Shown: positions 48,498 through 57,554, numbered from the stretch's first letter. The stretch is 64,000 nt of DNA from Pseudomonas sp. B6002 (GCF_013385985.1 NZ_JACAOY010000004.1:219580-283579), one strand, 5' to 3'. Made by a program: numbers and translations. The notes: generated from the letters alone by a model not told the origin.

Positions 48498-48564
48498 TGT
48501 AGGAGCCCGGCTTGCCGGCGATGGCGTCCTCAAGGTCGCAATCGCCCGCAAGCGGGCTCCTACA
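48498..48564. repeat. REP doublet (REPIN) between algF and algA
   Basis: Arms TGTAGGAGCCCGGCTTGCC and CGCAAGCGGGCTCCTACA (partly changed), 67 bp, in the 186-bp gap before the last gene of the operon. It could influence how much algA message continues from the operon. Confidence 0.87.
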
Positions 48565-48657
48565 AAGGGCGGTGTGCAATCGGCGACCGAGACAAAAACA
48601 AGAGTGAAACGACAAACCTTCGTAGCTCTGACCCATATCGATTCAAGGAGAAACAGC

Positions 48658-50109
48658 ATGATCCCAGTAATCCTTTCCGGTGGTAGCGGCTCACGTCTTT
48701 GGCCGCTTTCCCGTAAACAGTTCCCTAAACAATTCCTGGCGCTGACCGGCGAGCACACCTTGTTCCAGCAAACCCTGGAGCGCCTGGTGTTCGAAGGCAT
48801 GGACACGCCGATCGTGGTCTGCAACAAGGACCACCGTTTCATCGTCAATGAGCAACTGAGCGCCCGCAAGCTGGAAAGCCAGCGCATCCTGATGGAGCCG
48901 TTCGGCCGCAACACCGCGCCGGCCGTGGCCCTCACCGCGATGATGCTGGTCAATGAAGGCCGCGACGAGCTGATGCTGGTGCTGCCCGCCGACCACGTGA
49001 TCGACGACCAGAAAGCCCTGCAACGCGCCCTGGCCCTGGCCACCGTGGCCGCCGAGCGTGGTGAGATGGTGCTGTTCGGCGTGCCGGCCACCCGCCCTGA
49101 AACCGGCTACGGCTACATTAAGTCCACCAACGATTCGCTGCTGCCCGAGGGCGTGAGCCGCGTCGAGCAGTTCGTGGAAAAACCCAATGAAAAACGCGCC
49201 GTCGAGTTCGTCAAAAGCGGCGGTTATTTCTGGAACAGCGGCATGTTCCTGTTCCGTGCCAGCCGCTTCCTCGAAGAGCTGAAAAAGCACGACCCGGACA
49301 TCTATGACACCTGCCTGCTGACCCTGGAGCGCAGCGAGCAGACCGCCGACACCGTGTCCTTCGACGAAGCCACCTTCGCCTGCTGCCCGGACAACTCCAT
49401 CGATTACGCCGTGATGGAAAAAACCCAGCGCGCCTGCGTAGTGCCACTGAGCGCCGGCTGGAGCGACGTGGGTTGCTGGGCGTCGCTGTGGGCCGTCAAC
49501 GATAAAGACGCCAACGGCAACGTGAGCAAGGGCGATGTGGTGATCCAGGACAGCAAGAACTGCATGATCCACGGCAACGGCAAGCTGGTATCGGTGATCG
49601 GCCTGGAAAACATCGTGGTGGTGGAAACCAAGGACGCGATGATGATTGCCCACAAGGACAAGGTCCAGGGCGTCAAGCAAATGGTCAACACCCTCAACGA
49701 ACAGGGCCGCAGCGAGACCCAGAACCACTGCGAGGTCTACCGTCCGTGGGGTTCCTACGACTCGGTGGACATGGGCGGTCGCTTCCAGGTCAAGCACATC
49801 TCGGTCAAGCCGGGCGCGTGCCTGTCGTTGCAGATGCACCACCACCGCGCCGAACACTGGATCGTGGTCAGCGGCACCGCCGAAGTCACCTGTGACGAGA
49901 ACGTGTTCCTGCTCACCGAGAACCAGTCCACCTACATCCCGATTGCCTCGGTGCACCGCCTGCGCAACCCGGGCAAGATCCCGCTGGAGATTATCGAAGT
50001 GCAATCGGGCAGCTACCTGGGCGAAGACGATATCGAGCGGTTCGAAGATATCTACGGTCGCTCCACACCGGTTGAGCGCGGCGTGTCGGTGAAAACCATC
50101 GCGCAGTAA
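48658..50109 (+). CDS. algA: Bifunctional phosphomannose isomerase / GDP-mannose pyrophosphorylase AlgA
   Basis: A 483-aa cytosolic enzyme supplying GDP-mannose to AlgD. The pyrophosphorylase domain starts VILSGGSGSRLWPLSRKQFP and has FVEKP (about 180); the type II isomerase domain in the last 110 residues has LSLQMHHHRAEHWIVVSGTA and metal-binding His and Glu. AAGGAG lies 7 bp before ATG 48658. Last gene of the alginate operon, before a strong terminator. Confidence 0.96.
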   Translation: MIPVILSGGSGSRLWPLSRKQFPKQFLALTGEHTLFQQTLERLVFEGMDTPIVVCNKDHRFIVNEQLSARKLESQRILMEPFGRNTAPAVALTAMMLVNEGRDELMLVLPADHVIDDQKALQRALALATVAAERGEMVLFGVPATRPETGYGYIKSTNDSLLPEGVSRVEQFVEKPNEKRAVEFVKSGGYFWNSGMFLFRASRFLEELKKHDPDIYDTCLLTLERSEQTADTVSFDEATFACCPDNSIDYAVMEKTQRACVVPLSAGWSDVGCWASLWAVNDKDANGNVSKGDVVIQDSKNCMIHGNGKLVSVIGLENIVVVETKDAMMIAHKDKVQGVKQMVNTLNEQGRSETQNHCEVYRPWGSYDSVDMGGRFQVKHISVKPGACLSLQMHHHRAEHWIVVSGTAEVTCDENVFLLTENQSTYIPIASVHRLRNPGKIPLEIIEVQSGSYLGEDDIERFEDIYGRSTPVERGVSVKTIAQ

Positions 50110-50124
50110 TACTGTCGTACAAGA

Positions 50125-50183
50125 AGCCCCCGTCCAGCCGACTGCGTCCCCTATCCGCAGCCGGTTGGGCGGGGGCTTTTTCT
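50125..50183 (+). terminator. Terminator of the alginate operon
   Basis: A 16-bp arm (AGCCCCCGTCCAGCCG) pairs with CGGTTGGGCGGGGGCT (two G-U pairs), with an inner CTGCG/CGCAG stem, followed by a T-run. It begins 16 bp after the algA stop. Confidence 0.9.
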
Positions 50184-50206
50184 TTGAGTTTTGCAGTGAT
50201 GCTGAA

Positions 50207-50268
50207 GGCCCCATCGCAGGCAAGCCAGCTCCCACAGTTGTGGGAGCTGGCTTGCCTGCGATGGGGCC
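50207..50268. repeat. REP pair in tail-to-tail order, 30-bp perfect palindrome
   Basis: Two 30-bp REP arms, exactly complementary (starting GGCCCCATCGCAGGC and ending GCCTGCGATGGGGCC), meet head to head with only 2 bases (GT) between. This is the opposite order to the other REP doublets except 63862-63939. Confidence 0.93.
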
Positions 50269-50351
50269 CGCCGATTCAACACTTATCTCAAGCTGACCAA
50301 TCCCACCTAAGCTTACGTTAGGATGCTCGTTCCCTATTCGAGGTGGTCTCC

Positions 50352-50816
50352 ATGTTCTTCGGCGTTCTCCTGATCATCACCTGGCTGATCCTGCTGCTGC
50401 GTTACCCCGCCAAGGCCTTGCCGGTGTCCCTCGCGGCTGCCGTGGGCCTGGGTTTCGTGGCGATCTGGGTGGTGTGGCTGGACAACCGCGAAGCCTCGCA
50501 ACTGGCACGCCTGGAGCTGCGCATCACCTACGCGCCCCAGGAATGCCCCGCCGACCGTCCCCTCAAGTTGGTCCTGAACAACGGCAACGACGTACCCCTC
50601 ACCGAACTGCGCTGGCGCGTCGCCGCCTATGCGCCGGGCGATACCGTCAACCTGGCCGACAACGTCTACGCCGCCCCGCGCTACCGCGGCCCCGGTGAGC
50701 TGCAAGCCGGCGCTACTTGGGAAGACTGCCTGCCCACCCCGCCACTGCGCCCCGGCTACCGCCCGCAAACCCTGGAATTTCGTGCCGAACACCTGCAAGG
50801 TGGCTTCTCGGACTGA
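50352..50816 (+). CDS. Small membrane-anchored protein of unknown function
   Basis: A 154-aa protein with two N-terminal hydrophobic helices (FFGVLLIITWLILLL and LAAAVGLGFVAIWVVWL), then a hydrophilic periplasmic part with two Cys (PQECPADRP and WEDCLPTP) that may pair. I do not recognise the family beyond a conserved Pseudomonas hypothetical. AGGTGG precedes ATG 50352. It is 14 bp before the SDR gene and likely cotranscribed with it. Confidence 0.75.
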   Translation: MFFGVLLIITWLILLLRYPAKALPVSLAAAVGLGFVAIWVVWLDNREASQLARLELRITYAPQECPADRPLKLVLNNGNDVPLTELRWRVAAYAPGDTVNLADNVYAAPRYRGPGELQAGATWEDCLPTPPLRPGYRPQTLEFRAEHLQGGFSD

Positions 50817-50830
50817 CAAAGGACTGATCC

Positions 50831-51643
50831 ATGCCCAACGTACTTATCACCGGCTGCTCCAGCGGCATCGGCCGCGCCCTGGCGGATGCCTTCAAGGCGG
50901 CCGGCTATCACGTGCTGACCAGCGCTCGCCGCGAAGCCGACGTGATCGCCCTCAACGACGCCGGTTTCCAGGCCGTACTGCTGGACGTGAATGACAGCGC
51001 CGCCCTGCAAACCCTGGCCACCCAGGTGGGCGAGCTGGACGTGCTGATCAACAACGCCGGCTACGGCGCCATGGGCCCGCTGCTCGACGGCGGCACTGAA
51101 GCCCTGCAACGCCAGTTCGAAACCAATGTGTTTTCCATCGTCGGCGTGACCCAGGCGCTGTTCCCCGCCCTGCGTCAAAGCAAGGGATTGGTGGTGAATA
51201 TCGGCAGCGTTTCCGGCGTGCTGGTCACCCCGTTTGCCGGCGCCTACTGCGCCTCGAAAGCCGCCGTGCATGCCTTGAGCGATGCGCTACGCATGGAACT
51301 GGCGCCGTTTGGCGTACGGGTCATGGAAGTCCAGCCCGGCGCCATCAACACCAGCTTCGCGAAAAATGCCGGGGCCCAGGCCGAATTGCTGATCAACGAA
51401 CAATCGCCGTGGTGGCCCATCCGCGACGGCATCCGCGCACGCAGCCAGGCCTCCCAGGACAAACCCACCCCTGCCGCGCAATTCGCCGCCGAGGTGCTCA
51501 AGGCCGTTCAGCAACCCCAGCCACCGCGCCTGCTGCGTGCAGGCAACGGCAGCCGGGCACTGCCGTTGATGGCGGCGTTGTTGCCCAAGGGGTTGCTGGA
51601 GAAGGTGTTGAAGAAGCGCTTCGGGCTGGCGGGCTCGCTCTAG
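50831..51643 (+). CDS. SDR-family oxidoreductase
   Basis: A 270-aa short-chain dehydrogenase. Cofactor motif ITGCSSGIGRALADAF at the start, NNAGYGAMGPL, catalytic Ser in VNIGSVSGVL and the Tyr-Lys pair in GAYCASKAAVHAL. The C-terminal extension is of the classical SDR type; substrate unknown. It ends convergently with the LysR gene, the two stops sharing the CTAG palindrome. Confidence 0.93.
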   Translation: MPNVLITGCSSGIGRALADAFKAAGYHVLTSARREADVIALNDAGFQAVLLDVNDSAALQTLATQVGELDVLINNAGYGAMGPLLDGGTEALQRQFETNVFSIVGVTQALFPALRQSKGLVVNIGSVSGVLVTPFAGAYCASKAAVHALSDALRMELAPFGVRVMEVQPGAINTSFAKNAGAQAELLINEQSPWWPIRDGIRARSQASQDKPTPAAQFAAEVLKAVQQPQPPRLLRAGNGSRALPLMAALLPKGLLEKVLKKRFGLAGSL

Positions 51644-52497
51644 GCTTTCATGAAATCAATGAACGCCCGCACCTTCAGCGGCAAATGCCGGGTGTCCGGG
51701 TACATCGCGTAGATCCCTTGCGGGGCAAAGCGATAGTCCGGCAACAAGCGCACCAACGCGCCTTTTTCCAGGTCATCCTGGACCAGCCACTGCGGCAGCA
51801 CCGCCACGCCGTGCCCGCGCACGGCAAAGGCCTGGAGCACGGCCGCGCTGTCGGCCACCAGTGAGCAGTGGCCGGGGAGGTATTGATGCTCGCCGCCTTC
51901 GGGGTCGATCACACTCAGTGCTGTCAGCCGCCCATGCCCCAACTTTGGCAACGGTTCCAACTCCTCCAGCGTATTGACCCCGGCAAACGCTGGCGCCGCC
52001 ACGGCGAGCACTTCGAACGTCGACAACTGCACCGCCCGGTGATTGGAGTCCAGCAGACGCCCCAAACGAATCGCCACGTCGAAACGTTCTGAGATCAGGT
52101 CGGCGTGGGTGGAGGATGTGGATAAGTGCACGTTGAGTTCCGGGTGCAGGCGGCGGAAGGCTTCAACGGCCGGGGCAACCACCGCCAGCGCGTATTCCAA
52201 GGTGGTGGTGATGCGCAAAGTGCCCTTGAGCTGGGCGTGTTCGGATCGAGCTTCTTCCACCGCCAGCCGTGCCTCTTCGAGCATACGCGTGCACCGCAGG
52301 TAAAAACGTTCGCCGGCGTCGGTCAGGGCCAGTTGGCGGGTGTTACGGGTCAGCAGGGTTACACCCAGCTCGGCTTCCAGGCGCTTGAGGTTGAAGCTGA
52401 CCACGGCCCGGGTCTGGCCCAGGCGGTCGGCGGCGGCCGTCAGCGAGCCGGCCTCGACCACGGCCTTGAAGGTATCAAATCGGTCCAGGCTGACCAT
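51640..52497 (-). CDS. LysR-family transcriptional regulator
   Basis: A 285-aa regulator. The N-terminal HTH is FKAVVEAGSLTAAADRLGQT and VVSFNLKRLEAELG (about 8-60), followed by an effector domain with LKGTLRITTTLEY. It is divergent from the MFS gene at 52609 with a perfect palindrome between them, so it probably controls that MFS and NTF2-like pair and itself. Confidence 0.93.
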   Translation of the reverse strand: MVSLDRFDTFKAVVEAGSLTAAADRLGQTRAVVSFNLKRLEAELGVTLLTRNTRQLALTDAGERFYLRCTRMLEEARLAVEEARSEHAQLKGTLRITTTLEYALAVVAPAVEAFRRLHPELNVHLSTSSTHADLISERFDVAIRLGRLLDSNHRAVQLSTFEVLAVAAPAFAGVNTLEELEPLPKLGHGRLTALSVIDPEGGEHQYLPGHCSLVADSAAVLQAFAVRGHGVAVLPQWLVQDDLEKGALVRLLPDYRFAPQGIYAMYPDTRHLPLKVRAFIDFMKA

Positions 52498-52512
52498 GGG
52501 CCGGGCACTCCT

Positions 52513-52533
52513 TTGTCAAAATATTTTTGACAA
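52513..52533. promoter_or_regulatory. Palindromic LysR-type operator in the LysR/MFS divergent region
   Basis: TTGTCAAAA, TAT, TTTTGACAA: a perfect 9-bp inverted repeat with AT centre, starting 16 bp before the LysR gene and 75 bp before the MFS gene. It fits the T-N11-A pattern of LysR boxes and contains TTGACA, a perfect -35 hexamer towards the MFS gene. Confidence 0.7.
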
Positions 52534-52608
52534 ACTAGCAGCAGAATCGGCGTATCCCAAACGGTGTATGCGGCCTACCCTGCCCGCTTCACTCGCAGGA
52601 TCGCGTTC

Positions 52609-53790
52609 ATGACCTACCGCTCGAAAGTCGCCTGGATCTTTTTGCTGGGCTTCGCCCTGGACCTGGTGAACATGTTTGTCGCCACCGTCGCCTACCCAGA
52701 TATCGCCCGCGAGCTGCACGCCTCGGTCACGCAATTGGCCTGGATCAGCAACGCGTACATGCTCGGGTTGACCCTGATCATTCCCTTCAGCGTCTGGCTG
52801 GCGGCGATCCTGGGCGAACGCGCACTGATCGCCGCCAGCCTGCTGGTCTTCGCGGGAGCGTCCATCATGGTGGGCCAGGCCAGTTCGATAGACGCCTTGA
52901 TCGGCTGGCGAGCGCTGCAGGGCTTGGGCGGTGGCTTGCTGATTCCCGTGGGGCAGGCGATGGCTTATCGGCAGTTTCCACCGACCGAACGCAGCCAACT
53001 GACGGCGCGGGTCATGTCGGTGGCGTTGCTGGTGCCAGCGTTGTCACCGGCACTGGGCGGGCTGGTGGTCGACACCGTGTCGTGGCGTTGGATCTTCTAT
53101 GCCAACCTGCCGCTGGCCCTGGGCACCCTTGCACTGGCCCTGCTGTGGATAAAACCTGATGGGCCTGCAAACGGGCGCCCGACGCTGGATGTAGCGAGCA
53201 TTTTCAAACAGGTGCGCAGCCCAATGCTGCGAGTGGCGATGCTGGTGTACCTGTGCATCCCCGGCATCTTTATCGGCACCAGCCTGATTGCCATCCTCTA
53301 CCTTCGCGACACGGGTTACGACGCCGCCCACACCGGCGCCTTGATGCTGCCTTGGGCACTGGCGTCGGCGTTGGCGATTTATCTCAGCAAACAACTGTTC
53401 AATCGCTATGGCCCCAAACCTCTGCTGCTGGCAGGCATGGCGTTGCAATGCATCGGCATCCTGTTGCTCAACACCGACTTGATCATTCCCGCCTACCTGC
53501 TGATGGGTCTGGGCGGCAGCCTGTGCAGCAGCACCGCGCAGACCCTGGCCTTCCTCGACATTCCCGCCGAACGCATGGGCCATGCCAGCGCACTGTGGAA
53601 CATCAATCGGCAAATCAGTTTTTGCCTGGGTGCGGCATTGCTCAGTGCGTTGCTGTCGGCCTTGGATTCCTTCGCCATAACCTTCACGATGGCGGCAGCC
53701 CTGACACTGCTCCCTGTTTTCGCAGTGCTGCGCCTGGACACTTCCAGAGTACGGACACTGCTTCACCCTGCCAGCGAGGCACGCCGATGA
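52609..53790 (+). CDS. MFS transporter (drug-efflux type)
   Basis: A 393-aa inner-membrane protein with about 12 hydrophobic segments. It has the antiporter-type motif VALLVPALSPALGGLVVD in TM5, and WRALQGLGGGLLIPVGQAMA, typical of multidrug MFS pumps of the EmrB/Bcr style. AGGA precedes ATG 52609; 15 upstream in-frame codons are unlike the family. Its stop overlaps the next start (ATGA). Substrate unknown. Confidence 0.9.
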   Translation: MTYRSKVAWIFLLGFALDLVNMFVATVAYPDIARELHASVTQLAWISNAYMLGLTLIIPFSVWLAAILGERALIAASLLVFAGASIMVGQASSIDALIGWRALQGLGGGLLIPVGQAMAYRQFPPTERSQLTARVMSVALLVPALSPALGGLVVDTVSWRWIFYANLPLALGTLALALLWIKPDGPANGRPTLDVASIFKQVRSPMLRVAMLVYLCIPGIFIGTSLIAILYLRDTGYDAAHTGALMLPWALASALAIYLSKQLFNRYGPKPLLLAGMALQCIGILLLNTDLIIPAYLLMGLGGSLCSSTAQTLAFLDIPAERMGHASALWNINRQISFCLGAALLSALLSALDSFAITFTMAAALTLLPVFAVLRLDTSRVRTLLHPASEARR

Positions 53791-54188
53791 TTGACTACAG
53801 CGACTTTTTTGAAGAAGTGATCCAGACCCACGTCGAGATCGAACAATGGTTTGCCGGCGTTGCGCCTGAGGGCACGTTGGAAAACCTGCTGGCGCGCTTC
53901 TCCCCCGAGTTCAGCATGGTGGCGCCCGCGACGGGGACGCGGGTCAATGCGGCCGGCGTTAAAGCGCTGTTCACGCGACTAGGCGGCATGCGCCCGGGGT
54001 TGAAGATCACCTTGAGCGAGATGGCCGGGATCGACCGCCATGCACGGGGTGCGACGGTGACTTACCGCGAACATCAAGTGGATGACAGCAGCACCCAGAC
54101 CGATCGCCGCGCCACCGTAGTGTTTGAGAAACAGGCCAGCGGCGCACTGCTGTGGCGCCACCTGCATGAAACCTTCATCAAGGCCTGA
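53787..54188 (+). CDS. NTF2-like (SnoaL-type) protein
   Basis: A 133-aa small protein with the NTF2-type alternation (FFEEVIQTHVEIEQWFAG, LENLLARFSPEFSMVAPATG and LLWRHLHETFIKA at the end). It is translationally coupled to the MFS gene by ATGA, so its job is probably linked to the exported compound. No catalytic motif is recognised. Confidence 0.82.
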   Translation: MIDYSDFFEEVIQTHVEIEQWFAGVAPEGTLENLLARFSPEFSMVAPATGTRVNAAGVKALFTRLGGMRPGLKITLSEMAGIDRHARGATVTYREHQVDDSSTQTDRRATVVFEKQASGALLWRHLHETFIKA

Positions 54189-54199
54189 CACGGTCAAAC

Positions 54200-54288
54200 T
54201 GTAGGAGCCGGCTTGCCGGCGATAGCGGTGGGTCATTGACGAATCTGTTGACTGCCCCTGCGCATTCGCGAGCAAGCCCGCTCCCACA
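54200..54288. repeat. REP doublet (REPIN) with mixed arms
   Basis: Left arm TGTAGGAGCCGGCTTGCCGGCGATA, right arm CGCGAGCAAGCCCGCTCCCACA: two REP subtypes in one pair, 89 bp, between the convergent NTF2-like and HlyD-type genes. Confidence 0.8.
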
Positions 54289-54305
54289 AAAGCCGGGGCC
54301 CACCA

Positions 54306-55166
54306 TCAATTTAGTGTTGGGTTGACGATAACGGTGCAGGTGATGCCCGCCGCCAGCAATACGCCTTCCGGCACTTCATCAATGTGAATCCGCACCGGCA
54401 CGCGCTGGGCCAAACGCACCCAGTTGAAGGTCGGGTTCACATCGGCCACCAGTTCGCGACTCTCGGGGTTGTCACGGTCGTAGATGCCGCGCGAGATGCT
54501 TTCTACGTGGCCCTTCAAGGTCTCGCCGCTCATGAGTTGCATGTCGGCTTTGTCACCGACTTTAACGTGAGGCAGCTTGGTTTCTTCGAAGAAGCCATAC
54601 ACCCAGAACGAGTTCATATCGACCACGGCCATCTTGGCCTCGCCGATGCGCGCGTAGTCACCTCGATGCACATTCAGGTTGGTGACATAACCGTCCACCG
54701 CCGCCACCACTTGGGTGCGTTTCAGGTTCAGTTCGGCCGCTTCCAGTTGCGCCAGCGCGTGCTGGTAATCGGCGAGTGCCGAGTCGGCGATGTTGCTGGC
54801 GTCGTCGCGGTTTTCCCTGGAGATCACCAGGGCGTCGAGATCGGCGCGGCGGTGGGCGTTGACCTTGCGCATCTCCCAGGTGGCTTTGCGTGATGCCACC
54901 AGTGACTGCGCCTGCTTGACGGCAATGCGGTAGTGCTCGGGGTCGATCTGCATCAGCAGGTCGCCCTTCTTCACCAACTGGTTATCGCGCACCGGCACGT
55001 CGACCACTTCACCGGTGACGTCGGCGGCGACGTTGATAATGTCGGCGCGCACACGGCCGTCGCGGGTCCACGGGGTTTCCATGTAGTGCACCCACAACGT
55101 GCGGCCAATCCAGATCGCCAACGCCAGTACCAGCAAGGTGGCGAGCAGGCTGAAAAACTTTTTCAT
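54306..55166 (-). CDS. HlyD-family periplasmic adaptor of a FUSC-type efflux system
   Basis: A 286-aa adaptor with one N-terminal membrane helix (FFSLLATLLVLALAIWIGR), a lipoyl/barrel-sandwich half (VAADVTGEVVDVPVRDNQLV), a helical hairpin and a beta-barrel end. It matches the AaeA/EmrA short type. It lies last in the operon OMF-FUSC-DUF1656-HlyD, 10 bp after the DUF1656 gene, and should bridge the FUSC pump to the outer-membrane channel. Confidence 0.93.
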   Translation of the reverse strand: MKKFFSLLATLLVLALAIWIGRTLWVHYMETPWTRDGRVRADIINVAADVTGEVVDVPVRDNQLVKKGDLLMQIDPEHYRIAVKQAQSLVASRKATWEMRKVNAHRRADLDALVISRENRDDASNIADSALADYQHALAQLEAAELNLKRTQVVAAVDGYVTNLNVHRGDYARIGEAKMAVVDMNSFWVYGFFEETKLPHVKVGDKADMQLMSGETLKGHVESISRGIYDRDNPESRELVADVNPTFNWVRLAQRVPVRIHIDEVPEGVLLAAGITCTVIVNPTLN

Positions 55167-55176
55167 CAGGGCATTC

Positions 55177-55377
55177 TCAACGGTAGACGGTCAGCGCCAG
55201 CGCGCCGAACAGACAAACGAACAGGCTCAGGCGCAGCAACGCCGGGTGCCAGAAAAAACGGTACAGGTCGTACCCGGCCAGGAAGCGGTCCACGCCCCAG
55301 GCCAGCCCTGCCGCGATCAGGAACATCAGGGTCATGGTCGGCATATAAATGCCGTGGAACGCGATTTCACGGGGCAT
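55177..55377 (-). CDS. DUF1656 small membrane protein
   Basis: A 66-aa protein of DUF1656 (AaeX type) with two hydrophobic helices: MPTMTLMFLIAAGLAWGVDR and LLRLSLFVCLFGALALTVYR. This family always sits with FUSC/AaeB pumps. Its start overlaps the FUSC gene end by 11 bp. Confidence 0.92.
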   Translation of the reverse strand: MPREIAFHGIYMPTMTLMFLIAAGLAWGVDRFLAGYDLYRFFWHPALLRLSLFVCLFGALALTVYR

Positions 55378-57550
55378 GCGCAGCTCCTTTGAGGGCAGCG
55401 AGGGGCGATTGCGGGTCGAGCAACGAGGTGCGGATAAAGTGCAGGTAGCTTTTCACCCGGCGCAGGGCCGAGGTATCGAAGTGCGGAGCGAAGGGTTCGT
55501 CGGTGGCCTGCACGCGGCTGATCGCATGGTCTACGGCGATCAGGCCGCGCTCCAGGTTGCTGGCGCTGGGTTGCAGGAACAACCGCACCAGCGAGCGGCC
55601 CATCACGCGGATCGCCTGGCGCCACGGCTGGGATTCGGCATACGCCGGGTGCACCGGCAGGATCGCCTGCTCCTTGCGCAGTTCGATGATCGCGTGGCCG
55701 ACTTCCAGCACCACGAACATCCAGCGCAGCAGATCGCGCTGCACCTGCGGCTGGCCGACGGCGAGGCCGTAAGCCTGGTGCAGCAGGTCGCGGGTGCGGC
55801 TTTCAAAGCTCGACGCCAGGCCCTTGAGCTTGCCGCTGATGGCATACACCACCTGCTCACGCAGGTCCTGCTCCAAGCGGCGCCACAACCAGCGGCTGTT
55901 GGGCGGCAAGATGATTGCCCCCGCTGCCGCGCACACCAGCATGCCGATGACCATGGCGATGTAGTCGTTGATGAAAGTGTAGGGGTTGTAGACCGTGAGG
56001 TTGTCGGGCACCGAGCCGGTGCTGAAGAAGATCAGCAGGCCCACGCCAACACCGGCGTACTGCGGGCGCGAGGCCAGGAACGAACCGAAGATGATCACCG
56101 GCGCAAGCATCACGCACAGCAGCGGGAAGCCGTCGATCCAGGGGAACACGAAGAACATTTCGACAAAGCCCACCAGCGCGCCGATCAAGGTGCCGCAGGC
56201 CATCTGGAAGGCCATGCGTTTCGGGTTAGGCGTGGCGGCAGACAAGCCCACGGTGGCGGCGGCGATCAGGGTCATGGTCGCGCCGCTGGGCCAGGCCGTG
56301 GCCACCCAGTAACTGCCGAGCACCACCAGAATGAATGACGCGCGAATGCCCGACGCAGCGCAGGCCAGCCAGTTGGTCTTGGGGATAAAGGTTTCGTCCC
56401 ACTGTTCGCGTTCGTGGCTGTGGTCGGCCAGTGACGCGTGGGTTTGCGCGTAGTTGTGCAGGTCGTCGACAAAGCGGTAAAGCAGCTCGTAGGCGGTGTG
56501 GAAATCCAGCTGCTCGGCTTCGCTGGGGTCGCCTTCCTGGAAGGCCGTGCGCAGGGCACGCACCTTGGCGGGCAAGCCGTCCTTGTAGGCGCTGAGTTGG
56601 GCCACCAGCCCTGCGGCGTCGGGGCTGGTGAGGGCGCGGCCGGAAAAACCATCGAGCAGTTCGGCCAGGTCCTGCAACCCCGGTTTGATCGCGGCGACCA
56701 CGTGATCCGCCGCATCGGCGCGCAAGCGTTCGAGCAACTGGTGCAAGGCGTTGAAGCGCGTGGTGATGCTCATGAATTCGCTGTTCAAGCGGCTGAGCCG
56801 GCCATTGCGCCGACGCATGTGCGGGTCTTCAAACACCGTGACACTGCGCAGCCCTTCCAGGCCCACGGCTTCAGCGATAAAGCGTACGTTGCTGGCCTCG
56901 AAGCCCTCGCGCTGGCTACGCCCACGTAAACCGTCAGTGACGAACAGCGCGAACACGCCAAAACGCTGGTACAAGGCGTTGCGCATCGCGGCGCTGGAGG
57001 TCTGCGGCAAAATCGCGGCGCTGATCAGCGTGGAGCACAGGATCCCCAGGGAAATTTCCAGCACACGCCACACCGCCGCCATAAAGGCACCGTCCGGATG
57101 GGCCAACGCCGGCAAACCAACCATCGCCGCCGTATAGCCGGCCAACACAAAACCATAGGCGCGGAAGTTGCGGTTACGCGTGGCGCCAGCGGTGCAGATA
57201 CCCACCCAAATCGCCAATGCGCCGAGGAACAACTCGGTGTTTTGCGCAAACAAGGCGATCAAAAACACCATCACCGCCGACCCCGCCAGGGTGCCGAGGA
57301 AGCGATAGAAACTCTTGGCGAACACCTGGCCGCTCTGGGGCTGCATCACGATGAACACGGTGATCATCGCGGTGCGCGGTTGCGGCAATTCCAGGCGCAT
57401 GGCCAGCCACAGCGTGAGGAACGCGGCGATCAGCACCTTGAAGATATACACCCAGGTCACGCCGTCGCTGCGTGCCCAGTCGAAAAAGCCACGGCGCCAC
57501 TCAAGGGAATGCAGCCAGCGCAGCGGTGCAGGCAAGGGAGTCATCGACAC
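55367..57550 (-). CDS. FUSC-family (AaeB-type) inner-membrane efflux protein
   Basis: A 727-aa pump with two FUSC membrane modules: an N-terminal one (about 30-190, LTLWLAMRLELPQPRTAMITVF and onward) and a second at about 370-520 (ASGIRASFILVVLGSYWVAT), linked and followed by soluble helical domains. AaeB homologues export aromatic acids such as p-hydroxybenzoate, and fusaric acid resistance proteins belong here. It is second in the operon, 4 bp after the OMF gene. Confidence 0.93.
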   Translation of the reverse strand: MSMTPLPAPLRWLHSLEWRRGFFDWARSDGVTWVYIFKVLIAAFLTLWLAMRLELPQPRTAMITVFIVMQPQSGQVFAKSFYRFLGTLAGSAVMVFLIALFAQNTELFLGALAIWVGICTAGATRNRNFRAYGFVLAGYTAAMVGLPALAHPDGAFMAAVWRVLEISLGILCSTLISAAILPQTSSAAMRNALYQRFGVFALFVTDGLRGRSQREGFEASNVRFIAEAVGLEGLRSVTVFEDPHMRRRNGRLSRLNSEFMSITTRFNALHQLLERLRADAADHVVAAIKPGLQDLAELLDGFSGRALTSPDAAGLVAQLSAYKDGLPAKVRALRTAFQEGDPSEAEQLDFHTAYELLYRFVDDLHNYAQTHASLADHSHEREQWDETFIPKTNWLACAASGIRASFILVVLGSYWVATAWPSGATMTLIAAATVGLSAATPNPKRMAFQMACGTLIGALVGFVEMFFVFPWIDGFPLLCVMLAPVIIFGSFLASRPQYAGVGVGLLIFFSTGSVPDNLTVYNPYTFINDYIAMVIGMLVCAAAGAIILPPNSRWLWRRLEQDLREQVVYAISGKLKGLASSFESRTRDLLHQAYGLAVGQPQVQRDLLRWMFVVLEVGHAIIELRKEQAILPVHPAYAESQPWRQAIRVMGRSLVRLFLQPSASNLERGLIAVDHAISRVQATDEPFAPHFDTSALRRVKSYLHFIRTSLLDPQSPLAALKGAAHAP

Positions 57551-57554
57551 CTAC

